From positions 40,076 through 104,075 of IMG/VR virus record IMGVR_UViG_3300017917_000400: a stretch of 64,000 nt of DNA. One strand, 5' to 3'. Below, one piece after another: positions 24,853 through 37,200 of the stretch (position 1 is the first letter of the stretch; every line of letters begins with the position of its first letter). The translations under genes were made by a program, and so were the position numbers. The notes under the pieces are model-generated. The model saw only the letters and a program-made list of their open reading frames with translations, ran no database searches and was not told the DNA's origin. The stretch is from a virus.

Positions 24853-27800
24853 ATGGCAAGTGTAGATAGACAAAATAAACTTATTGCGGCAGAAGACTGG
24901 AAAAAAGTATACCAGAGTTTTAAAAACGCAGACTTTAAATCGTACGACTTTGACAACCTTCGTCGTACAATGATCACGTATCTACGTGAAAATTATCCAG
25001 AAGATTTTAACGATTATATTGAGTCAAGTGAGTACTTGGCCCTTATTGATCTCATCGCATTTTTAGGTCAAAACCTAGCATTCCGCTTTGACTTAAATGC
25101 TCGTGATAACTTCCTTGAACTAGCAGAACGTCGTGAAAGCGTACTACGTTTAGCACGTCTATTAAGTTATAATCCTAAGCGTAATCAGCCAGCCAACGGA
25201 CTTTTAAAGTTTACCTCTATATCTACAACAGAAACTGTACTAGACAGTAATGGCAGAAATCTATCTAATCAAACTATTGTTTGGAATGACAGTGCAAATG
25301 CTAACTGGTACGAACAATTTATTAAAGTATTAAATGCATCTTTACCAGAAACTAGTCAATTTGGTAAACCGTTAGCCAGCGCAACAATCAGTGGTGTTCC
25401 TTGTGAACAATATAGATTTAATGCATCAAACACAGAAGTTCCAATTTACGGTTTTAGTAAAAACATCGACGGCCGCAACGTAGATTTTGAAGCAGTGTCA
25501 ACTACATTTTCTGGATCTGATTCAATTTATGAAGAAGCACCTTTTCCAACAAATAGTCTAGCGTTCTTATATAGAGACGACGGCGGCGGCCCACCAAGTA
25601 GCAACACAGGTTTCTTTGTTCACTTCCGTCAAGGAACATTACAAGAAAGCACATTTACAATTGATCGTCCTAGTACCAGCGAAACATTAGATATTGATAG
25701 TCCTAATATTAACAATTCTGATGTGTGGCTATACGGATTAGATAGTATTGGATTTGAAACAACACTGTGGACTAAAGTAGATGCTGTTGAAGGCAACAAT
25801 GTCATTTATAATAGTGTAAACAAAAATATTAGAAACATTTATAGTGTATTAACTCGATCGCTTGATCGTGTAAGATTAATTTTTGCAGACGGTACATTTG
25901 GTAATTTGCCTCAAGGCAACTTTAAAGTATATTATAGAATTAGCAATGGATTATCTTATTCTATCAATCCGGCGGACGTTAGAAATGTTTCTATTGATAT
26001 TCCTTACATTAGTAGATCTGGAAAAAAAGAAATTGTAACTATTGCACTAGGTTTAAAATATACAGTTACAAATGCTACAATCGCAGAAACAACTGATAGT
26101 ATTAAAACCAATGCACCTGCAACATACTACACACAAAGTCGTATGATTACAGGCGAGGATTACAACGTCTATCCTTTAAGTATCAACCAAGAGATTGTAA
26201 AAGTAAAATCAATCAATAGAATTAGCAGTGGTATCAGTCGATACTTTGACTTAAAAGACAGTTCAGGAAAATATAGCGCAACAAATTTATTTGGCACAGA
26301 CGGTGTTCTGTATAAAGAGCCAACAACAAATTCTTTTACATTTAGTGTAAGCACACGAACTGATATTGAAAACGTAGTTTTAAATCAAGTTATACCAATT
26401 TTATCTGATAGAAAAACTGTTGATTTTTACCTTGACAAATATCCTAAGATTATATTAGATCCAGTTTTCAGTTCTTTCTATCAGCAGACTAGTGCAGTAA
26501 ATCTTTCTACAGGTTATATAGGAGATGTAGATGATGCATCTACTAAAAAATTAGGAGCATTTACAAGTTCTAATTTACGATACATAGTTCCAGGGTGTTT
26601 GATAAAATTTACTCCCGAAGCGGGAAAAGTATTTGATAAAGATAATAATATTATTGATCTAGCAAATGCCGATGCAGACTCAAAAACTTATGTTTGGAGT
26701 AAAGTAATTAATGTTATTTCAGATGGCACAGCCTCAAATACTGGAGTACTTGCAGACGGAACTGGACCTGTAATCCTAAACGATATAATTCCAACTGGCG
26801 CTAATTTAAATTCAATATTACCTAAATTTGTTACTGGATTAGAATCTAGTGTTATTACAAGAATAGTAGATTTAATTTTTGCTAATAAAGAGTTTGGACT
26901 ACGCTACGATGCAAATCAAACCACATGGAAAATTATTTCAGACACAAACGTAGATAAGAAAAATGATTTTAGTTTAGGTAAAGCCGGCGATGTAAGCAAT
27001 CAACAATTAGATGCTAGTTGGATAATCTTGTTTGAAACCAACGGAGAAGTCTACACAGTTACTAGCAGAGGAACACGATACGTGTTTGAAAGTGAAAAAG
27101 AAATTAGATTCTTCTATGACAGCAGTGACAAAGTTTATGACACAAGCTCAGGAAAAATTATACGAGATAGTATTACAGTTTTAGGAATTAATACAGAGCC
27201 AGATACTACCAGTCCTATAGATCAAGATATCAAATGGGAAATTGTTGACGACTATAAAGGCGCCGACGGCTACATTGATTCAAAGAAAATTTCAATTAGT
27301 TTTTATGACAATGACGAAGACGGTGTTGTAGATAACCCAGAAATTTTTGATATCGTTGTTGCACCTAGTGTAAATCCAGCAGAAAAATTTATTTTTCAAA
27401 AGAGTAGAATTAGCATTGATGGCGTAACAGATTATTATTACATCAGTAATAACAACGACTTAATTAAAATTTATGCATCTCAAGGTGCAATAGATTCAAA
27501 TGTTTTAGCAGATCAGCAGTTAGTTTATATTATAGATGAAGATGTAGTTAAGGTATTCTACAAAGAAAGTGTAACCTTTGTTATTACAACAGAATATCGT
27601 GCCTTTGTAGGAAGAGATTTATTAAAATTTCAATACGTACACGCCGCAGACGAAAGTGCAAGAATTGATCCTGCCGCAACTAATATCATTGATGTCTTTA
27701 TGTTAACTAAGTCTTATGATGCTCAATACAGACTATGGTTAAGCGGTGAACTGGCAACTAGACCGTTGCCTCCAAGCAGTGATGCATTGTATATTAATTT

Positions 27801-28284
27801 TAATAGCAGTCTGGGAAAAATTAAAGCGATCAGTGATGAAATCATTTATCATCCTGTAAAATATAAAAATTTATTTGGATCAAAAGCAGACATGAGTTTA
27901 CAAGCAACATTTAAAGTTGTAAAGAATACATCGCTAGTTATCAGCGATAACGATATTAAAACTGGCGTAGTAAATGCAACTAAAGAATTTTTCGCTATTG
28001 AAAACTGGGACTTCGGGGATACGTTTTATTTTGGTGAACTAGCAACATATATTATGACCAAGATGAGTCCTAAGATTGCAAATATTGTTTTAGTACCAAA
28101 TAATCAAAATTTAGCATTTGGTAGTTTATACGAAATCAAATCTAATCCTGATGAGATTTTTGCTACTTCAATTTCTGTAGATAACGTTGAAATTATATCA
28201 GAAATAACTGCGGCAAGATTAAACACTACAGGAGTAGTTTTAACATCTAGCTCAATGTCAGCCAACGGTGTGGTTAGTAATTAA
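24853..28284 (+). CDS. 6: Baseplate wedge protein gp6-like (1143 aa)
   Basis: Core wedge protein that makes the inner baseplate ring. The N-terminus carries the family signature: DFDNLRRTMITYLRENYPED (about 37-56), then LALIDLIAFLGQNLAFRFDL and NARDNFLELAERRESVLRLA. T4 gp6 is 660 aa; here the protein is almost twice as long, with an enlarged C-terminal half of beta-rich sequence and helical end (WDFGDTFYFGELATYIMTKM). The extension may take over roles of neighbouring T4 proteins not seen here. Start ATG at 24853 with GAGG and its own late box. Confidence 0.88.
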   Translation: MASVDRQNKLIAAEDWKKVYQSFKNADFKSYDFDNLRRTMITYLRENYPEDFNDYIESSEYLALIDLIAFLGQNLAFRFDLNARDNFLELAERRESVLRLARLLSYNPKRNQPANGLLKFTSISTTETVLDSNGRNLSNQTIVWNDSANANWYEQFIKVLNASLPETSQFGKPLASATISGVPCEQYRFNASNTEVPIYGFSKNIDGRNVDFEAVSTTFSGSDSIYEEAPFPTNSLAFLYRDDGGGPPSSNTGFFVHFRQGTLQESTFTIDRPSTSETLDIDSPNINNSDVWLYGLDSIGFETTLWTKVDAVEGNNVIYNSVNKNIRNIYSVLTRSLDRVRLIFADGTFGNLPQGNFKVYYRISNGLSYSINPADVRNVSIDIPYISRSGKKEIVTIALGLKYTVTNATIAETTDSIKTNAPATYYTQSRMITGEDYNVYPLSINQEIVKVKSINRISSGISRYFDLKDSSGKYSATNLFGTDGVLYKEPTTNSFTFSVSTRTDIENVVLNQVIPILSDRKTVDFYLDKYPKIILDPVFSSFYQQTSAVNLSTGYIGDVDDASTKKLGAFTSSNLRYIVPGCLIKFTPEAGKVFDKDNNIIDLANADADSKTYVWSKVINVISDGTASNTGVLADGTGPVILNDIIPTGANLNSILPKFVTGLESSVITRIVDLIFANKEFGLRYDANQTTWKIISDTNVDKKNDFSLGKAGDVSNQQLDASWIILFETNGEVYTVTSRGTRYVFESEKEIRFFYDSSDKVYDTSSGKIIRDSITVLGINTEPDTTSPIDQDIKWEIVDDYKGADGYIDSKKISISFYDNDEDGVVDNPEIFDIVVAPSVNPAEKFIFQKSRISIDGVTDYYYISNNNDLIKIYASQGAIDSNVLADQQLVYIIDEDVVKVFYKESVTFVITTEYRAFVGRDLLKFQYVHAADESARIDPAATNIIDVFMLTKSYDAQYRLWLSGELATRPLPPSSDALYINFNSSLGKIKAISDEIIYHPVKYKNLFGSKADMSLQATFKVVKNTSLVISDNDIKTGVVNATKEFFAIENWDFGDTFYFGELATYIMTKMSPKIANIVLVPNNQNLAFGSLYEIKSNPDEIFATSISVDNVEIISEITAARLNTTGVVLTSSSMSANGVVSN

Positions 28285-28294
28285 AGGATAATAC

Positions 28295-31200
28295 ATGGCA
28301 TTCTCTAAAGATCAAAAAGAACCAAGTCTTCCAACTAGTAGCACAGACACTACTAGAAGTGCGGTTAATTTTTTACCTAGATATTTTAGAACTAGTACTA
28401 ACCAAAAATTCTTAAATGGTACATTAGATCAATTAATTTCTGTAGGCAATGTTGATAAGATCAATGCTTACATTGGCAGAAAAACAAACAAAGCCTATTC
28501 ACCTACTGACAACTATGTAGAAGAAATTTCACTAGAAAGATCTGCCTACCAATTAGAGCCAGCAATTTTAGTCAAAGATTCTTTAGATAATGTAACGTTT
28601 TTTAGCGACTATAACGATTATATTAATCAATTAAAATACTTTAATTCTTCAACAACTGATCACAATAAGATTAACAGTCAAGAGTCCTACTCATGGGATC
28701 CTCATATTGATTGGGATAAGTTCATCAATTACAGAGAATACTATTGGCTTCCAAAAGGTCCGCAAGTAATTGCAATTAAAGGCCAAAGCAAAAACATAAT
28801 CAGTACCTATACAGTAACATTAATTAACGATGTAGACAATATTGCATATTTGTTTACACCAGATGGCCTTACAAGAAATCCTTCAATTAAGTTGTACAGA
28901 GGACAAACTTATAAGTTTGAAATTAATTGTCCAGGAAGACCAATTGCATTTAAAACTGTTAGAGATTTAGATAATGCCTTTATATACGACGACGGCGTTA
29001 CTAGCGATACACCATATGTTGAGGATGGTACAATTACATTCACTATTCCCGACAATGCTCCTGATGTCTTGTATTATGTCAGTCAAAATGACATTAACAC
29101 ATCTGGCTTCTTTAAAATTTATGACATTGAAGAAAATACATTTATTGATGTAGAAAAAGAAATATTAGGTAAAAAGACTTATAATATTGATGGGACATTA
29201 GAACTTTCAAACGGTATGAAAGTTAATTTTATTGGAAACGTTACACCTGAAAAGTATTCAACAGACAATTGGTATGTAGAGGGAGTAGGTGACAAAATAC
29301 GATTAGTAGCAGAAGACTCTCTTCAAACCCCGTTAAGTTTTACATTAGATAAAGATATTGAATTTGACACAGAAAACTTTGATACGCAAGGTTTTGATGT
29401 TAATAACAATTATCCAGATAAAAAAGATTATATTACAATCAATAGATCTAGCAGAGATGGCAACCACTGGAGTAGATATAACAGATGGTTCCATAAATCT
29501 GTTATTGAAACGTCGGCAAATTATAATGATCAGCCTATAGACATTGATCAAACAGCAAGAGCTAAACGACCAATCATTGAATTTAAGCCAGATATCCAAC
29601 TATGGAATTTTGGTACCGAAGCCAAAAAAAGTGTTGACCTAGTTGATTTGTTTACTAAAGATATTTTTTCAACCATTGAAGGAAGTCTAGGATATACTAT
29701 TGACGGTGTATTTTTATTAGAGGGAATGCGAGTTTTATTTGCAGTTGATACCGATACGACCGTTAATGGAAGAATTTTTAAAATTGGATTTGTTACACAC
29801 CTGGGTGTAAAACGAATAACTCTGTTAGAAGAAGATGACACTGATCCAATAGACGGACAATCTGTATTAATCAAGGATGGAGATAATTTTAAAGGAAAGA
29901 TGTTCCATTACTCTAGCGGAGCATGGACAGAAAGCCAAGATAAAACTAACGTTAATGTGCCCCCGTTATTCGATGTTGTTGATGTAAATTCTGTTAGTTA
30001 TGGTGACAGAACAACTTATATTGGTTCTTCGTTTATAGGAACTAAGTTATTCAGTTATCAAGAAGGTGATACTTATGATAACGAATTAGGTTTAAACATT
30101 TCTTATAGCAACATTGGAAATATTGGCGATATACTTTTTGACTTTAATTTGCAAAAAGATTCTTTTACCTTTCAAGGTGAAGTTGAGTTAATTGAAAGAA
30201 ATTTAGACAAGGGTTACTTAAAAATAAATGACAGTATCTCTTCTAGCAGAAGACTAAACGGTTGGATCAAAACAGAATTCCTAACAAGACAGCCAATTAT
30301 TCGACAATATAATGTTACTGCTAATTTACTAAATTTATTTCCTATTGATGTTTACAAGAAAAGCGGAACGCTTGATGATTTAGAAATTAAAGTTTTTGTA
30401 AACAATAAGAAAAGATCTGATTACGAAGTCTACAGACAAAACAGCGTAGCATATATTCAATTTATAACCGACCTTTCAGTTAATGATGTATTAATCATCG
30501 AAACTATTTCTTCAGCAGAAAAAGTAAGCACTGAAGGTTATTACAAATTTCCAAGTAATTTAGAAAGTAATCCTCAAAATTTAAGTTTATACAATTTAAC
30601 ATTAGGACAAATTTCTAATCACGTTAAAACTATAGTTGATAATGTTTCATCTTTTGAGGGGTCCTTACCTGGCACAAGTAATTTAAGAGACCTTGGCGAT
30701 GTTTCAGGATATGGAACACAAGTGGTGCAACACTCTGGACCACTGGCACCAATCATTTATTCTTTTACAAATAAAAATGTAAACATAGTTAAAAGTTTAA
30801 GATATGCTCAAGATGAGTATTCTAAATTTAAAAGAAACTTAATTAGAACCGCAACCACATATGGCTACGACGGTATTACTAGAACACACTTAGATCTAAT
30901 CCTTAAGGAAGTGACTAAGGATACTACAATAGAAGCACCGTTTTATTTGAGCGATATGGTTCCGTTTGGAATTAATTTTGTCTACGAACAAGAAATTATA
31001 GATGATTCGTTTACTGATTATCCGTTAACATTTGATTTTAATCTAGACGAAGCCAGCTCAAAAGCAGTATTAGTCTATGTCAACGACGAACTACTATTGC
31101 ACGGTCGAGATTACATTTTTATAAACACTAGTTTTATAAAAATTCTATCTACAATTCAAACAGGCGACAATTTAAAAATAATACAATACGAGGAAACAGC

Positions 31201-34200
31201 CGGATGCTGTGTCCCGCCAACTCCTACTAAGTTGGGATTATATCCACTGTTTGAACCAAAAATATTTGTTGATAACACCTATCAAGTGCCTACTAAAGTA
31301 ATTCAAGGGCATGATGGTAGTATTACAGTTGCTTTCTCAAATCCAGGTGAACCAGACGAATTTAGAGATCAATTGTTGTTAGAATTAGAAATGAGAATTT
31401 ATAACAACATTAAGATTCGTTATGATGCCGAATTGTTTAATCTTGACAGTATGATTCCTGGTTATTTTAGAAATGCAGATATTTCTTTATCAGAATTAAA
31501 TTCTACTCTAAGACAAGAATTCTTAAATTGGACTGGCTTGATCAATGAAGATTACACAAAACATACATTCCTTGATCGAAACAATCCATTTACCTTTAAT
31601 TATAAATCTTTTGTTGATCCATCTGGAGAACAGTTATTAGGTTTTTGGAGAGGTATCTACAAATATTTTTACGACACCGACCGTCCTCACACACATCCGT
31701 GGGAGATGTTAGGATTTAGCATCAAACCAACATGGTGGGAAACAACTTACGGGCCTGCACCTTATACTAAAGATAATTTATTACTATGGAATGATTTAGC
31801 GGAAGGAACTATCAGAATTCCGGGAGAGTTTCCTAGAAAAAATAATCTATATGCTAGAGCAGACCTATTAAAATTTATTCCTGTTGACGGTGAAGGACAA
31901 TTAATTGATCCTTTAGAAACAGGTTTAGTTTCTGAATTTATTTCAGTCTTTACAGAAAAAGAATTTACCTTCGGTGATCATGCACCTATTGAAACTGCAT
32001 GGAGACGTAGTAGCCACTATCCGTTTGCTCTTATCACAACACTAACATTATTGCGACCAGCAAAGATGTTTGCACTTGGATTTGACAGAATTCGTCAATA
32101 CAGAGACGAAACAGGACAAATTGTCTATAAAACTCCAACAGGAAATTCTCGATTTAATCTAAGCAATTTAATATTTCCAAGTACAGTTAAAGACTCAACA
32201 AGAGTTTTTGCCAGCGGTCTAGTTAATTATTTGATTAGTTATGCCGTAAGCAAGTCCTTTACTATTGTTGATAATTTTAAATCTGATCTAAGTTCATTGC
32301 AGATTAAAATATCTAGTAAACTTGCTGGATTTACAACTAAAGAAAAATTTAAATTAATTTTAGATAGTCGTAGTCCGTTAAATCAAGGAAATGTTTTCAT
32401 TCCTCAAGAAAACTACGATATAATCTTAAATTCAAGTACACCTGTGACTACTATCAGTTATAGCGGTGTCATTATTGAAAAGTCTGCCAGCGGATTTATT
32501 CTCAAAGGTTATAATAAGACTATTTCAGAATTTAAGTATAATAAGCCCGTAGAAACAGTATCTGATCCAATTATTAGCGTTGGCGGAATATCAGAAACAT
32601 ACACTGAATGGCAGTCGTCAAAATATTATGCTAAAGGGTTAATAGTTAAGATCGATCAAAACTATTTTAGAGTTACAACCGGCCATACAAGTACCACAGC
32701 ATTTGAATCTAAGTATTTTGCCAAGTTACCGTCATTGCCTGTAATAGGCGGCCGAGAAATAATTTTAAGAAGAAATTTTGAATCTGAAATTAGTTCGTTG
32801 CACTATGGTGCGGAATTAAGAACAGTACAAGAAGTTGTAGACTTTTTGCTAGGTTATGGAAAGTATCTTACCGATGCAGGATTTGTTTTTGAATATTTTA
32901 ATCCAGCACTTAAAACAGTTACTGACTGGCAGACCAGTGCAAAAGAATTTACATTCTGGACCACACAAAATTGGGCAGAAGGCTCAGTTATTTCATTGAG
33001 TCCATCTGCTGAAGAATTAATTTACAATAAAGAATATTCTATTGTTGACAGCATATATGATCCATTCTATGAATATTCAATATTCAAACAAGATGGTGTT
33101 GAACTAGAACCTTCATTTACAAACTCTATCAGAGAAAATAATAATTTTAGCCTAAGACCAAAAAATACCGCAGACGGGTTGTATCATGCTACATTAAATC
33201 TTGTGCAAAAAGAGCATGTTTTAATTTTAGATGACGTAACAATCTTTAATGATATCATCTATGATCAAATACAGGGATACAGACAAGATAGAATAAAAGT
33301 AGTTGGTTATAAAATCAGCGACTGGACCGGCAATTTTAATATTCCAGGATTTGTTTATGACCGTGCAATAGTAACCGAGTGGAAACCATGGAAAGACTAT
33401 GCGCTTGGCGAAACTATAAAATATAAAGAATTTTATTATAGTGCTAGAAAAAATGTTTCTGGTGCAGAAACATTTGATGACAACGAATGGTATAAACTTT
33501 CTGATCGACCTGAGAGTAAATTAATTCCTAACTGGGATTATAGAGCAACACAGTTTGAAGATTTTTATGACCTAGATACAGACAGTTTTGACGTTGATCA
33601 GCAAAAATTTGCACAGCATTTGATCGGATATCAAAAGCGTCAATACCTTGAAAATATTATCAACGATGACGTAAGTCAGTATAAGTTTTATCAAGGTATG
33701 ATTCAGGAAAAGGGTACACAGAATAGCCTTTCAAAATTATTTGACGCATTGAATTCTGCTGATCAAGACAGTTTAGAATTCTTTGAAGAGTGGGCAATAC
33801 GTTTGGGTCAATACGGAGCCAGCGGAGGATTTGAGGAAGTTGAATACGTTCTTAACGAAGAAAAGTTCTTAATTAACCCACAGCCAATTGAACTAGTTAA
33901 TCAAATTCCGTTTGGCGTAAACGATTTTGTATATCGTATAACTCCAGATCAAGTATATTTAAAACCCGATGATTATTTACATGCTCCATTCCCAACTGTG
34001 TCATCACAGAACGAGTATATTAGAACAGCCGGTTATGTAAATTATGAAGATGTTGATTATATAATTTCTTCAAAGGACGAATTTGCAGATTATAATATCA
34101 AAGATCTAGTTGAAGGACAATATTTCTGGTTAGGATTTGACAGGAGTTCATGGAACGTTTATCGATTTACTAATTTTGCTAAATCAATTAAACGTGTTGA

Positions 34201-37200
34201 AGAAACTGATAATTTTAGAATTGTTTTAAATTTTAAATTACCTTTAGATATTGTGATAGGTAGTTATGTTGGTATTAATAATACCAACACATCGGTAGAA
34301 GGAATCAAACAAGTTATTGATGTTGGCTTAGATTGGTTTGAGATAACAATGCCTGCAGACATTGACACTGCGGCTATCATAGAAATTAATACAGCATTAA
34401 ACATTAATTTGTTTAAATTTACGTCTCAAAGATTATCTAGCATTAATGATTTAAATTCATTACCTATATCTGGTAAGAAAAATAATGAACTAGTGTGGAC
34501 CGACGGTACTAATAATAACTGGAGTGTATGGAAATTTAAAAAAACATATACTAGCAGTGAAATTTCTAATGAAGAAAATTATTTTAGTAAAGTCGTTGCT
34601 GTCAGCGACAATGAAACAGTATTAGCAGCCTCAGCATCAAATACTGTAATATATTACACACGACCAACTACTAATTTTGGTTGGGCTCTGCAGGATGTAT
34701 TAGCGCCATTATCTACAGAAACATTTGTTGACACTAACGGAAGTTTTGGCGAAAGTCTATGTTTTAATGCTGACGGATCTTATCTATTTGTTGGTGCTCC
34801 TAGATACGGTATAACATCGGTACCCGGAGTTCTACCAACAGATCCTCCAATAATAACCGAAGTTAATATTGGTTATGTTGCACAGTATACTAAAAATATC
34901 TATGGAAACTACGAATTTACTAGAGTTATACAAAATGCTACACCAACACAATTTCAAGAATTTGGTTCTAAAATTCAAGTAAACGGAAACACGCTTTATA
35001 TTGTTTCTGCTGGCGGAGTAGCACTTGATGGTAGCACATTAATTCCTGCATCATTAACTGCTTATAGTTTAATTTCAAATACTGTATTAGCATCATTAAC
35101 ATTTACTCCGGGTATTTCAGTAACTGATTTTAATGTTTCACAGAATAATACTATTGTAATTTCTAAAGATGACGAATCGGTATCGGTAATTCGATTAAGC
35201 AGTTCAACATTTGTTACAGTATCAGAAATTAATCTCAGCGACTTTGTTTCTATAGAACAAATTGAAACTGGCAGTAATTTTGCAACATCGGCAGCAATTT
35301 CTAAAGATGGAAATTATGTTGCTATTGGTATACCTGGTTATTCTAAATTAGCCTCAAATCAAGGCGCCGTGGCTCTGTTTAAATTATCCGGAGCAACGTA
35401 TCTAGCAGACGATTTAATAACTAGTCCGTTAAATCAAGACAGCGAAAAATTTGGTTATAGAATTAGATTCAACGCAGGCAGCGACAGACTAGTAGTCTAC
35501 AGTTTTGGCGGTAGTCAAACAGTTGAAACAGTTATTGATAGCGGAGAAACAACATTTGATTTAAATGTTACTAAATTTATCGAAGTTGAAGAATTTACCG
35601 GAAGTATTCGTGTATATGAAAAATATGATACTAAGTTTTTAATTGGTGATGAGTTAGAACCACAAAGCATTTTAGGAAATAATTACGGAGATGCTTTTGT
35701 AGTCGTTAATAGTGTTTACGTTAATGATCAAACAATTACAAACGGTGCATTTTATGAATTTAAAGGTCTAGATAAATCTTGGACAAAATATCGTAGTCCT
35801 GAACCTTCAGTTGACCTTTCAAAGATAAAATCTCTGTTCTTATACAATACAAGAACTAACAGTGTAGTTGCAAATCTTGATTTTATTGATCCAATTAACG
35901 GAAAGATTTTAGGTATAGCAGAACAAGAATTAAGTTACAAAACTTATTATGATCCGGCTGTTTACAATGTAGGCACTGAAACTGTAGTAGTAGATTCCTT
36001 AACATCCTGGACTAACAGAAACGTTGGAAAACTATGGTGGGATTTAAACACAGTTAAATTTGCAAATCCGTTACAAGGCTCTGTTGTTTACAAAGCAAAT
36101 ACATGGAATACAGTTTATAATGAATCAACAGTTGATATCTATGAATGGGTAGAAACTGAATACTTGCCAGCAGAGTGGGACAGTCTTGCAGATACCGAAA
36201 CCGGGCTAGCCTTGGGCATTAGCGGTCAATCTAAATATGGAAATCTTGCTTACAGTTTGACACAGAGGTACGATAACGTAAGTAAGACATTTAGAAACAT
36301 TTACTATTTCTGGGTTAAAAATAAAGTTACTGTTCCTGATGTAAGTTTTAGAAAAACATCAGCCAACGATGTTGCTAATTTAATAGCCAATCCAAAAGGT
36401 CAGGGAATACAGTACATAACTTTATTAGGTGCAAATCAATTAGCATTAGTGAATTGTAAAGATTTAATCGTAGGCAAAGATGTTGCATTGAATGTTCGTT
36501 ATTGGACTATTTCTAATACTGAACAAAATATTCATGCACACTATCAACTTCTAGCCGAAGGAAATACAAATAAAAAATTAAACAAATATGTTGAACAAAA
36601 ATGGTTTGATAGTTTAGTTGGATATGATATTAATGGCGGTGAAGTACCAGATCCAAGATTGCCTGCAAAACTAAAGTATGGTATTCTTAACAAACCTCGT
36701 CAGGGAATGTTTATTAACAGACTTGAGGCATTAAAACAATTTATTGAAAGAGTCAATTCTGTATTAATTACTAGATCAATTATTGATGATTTAAATCTTT
36801 CAAAATTAAATTCTAAAGAAGATCCTCCAAGCGAAATTTCTGGAAAATATGATATAGCAATAGACACTCAGAGTCAGATAAGATTTGTTGGTTCGACTGG
36901 ATTCCAGCAAGCATCTGTTTCTCCTGTAGTTGAAGCCGGTAAGATTGTTCGCGTAATTGTAACTAGTGCAGGCCGCGGCTACAAACTACCTCCAGAAATT
37001 ACAATAGTAGGCACAGGTTCTGGAGCAAAATTAACAGCAGTAATTAATTCAATTGGAGAAATTACTAGTGTAACTGTAAATAATTCTGGTCAAGATTATT
37101 TAGATACAACTGTATTATCAGTTCGACCATTCACAATCTTAGTTAACAGCGACGAAACTGCGGCTAACAAGTGGAGTTTATACATCTGGAATACTGCAAC

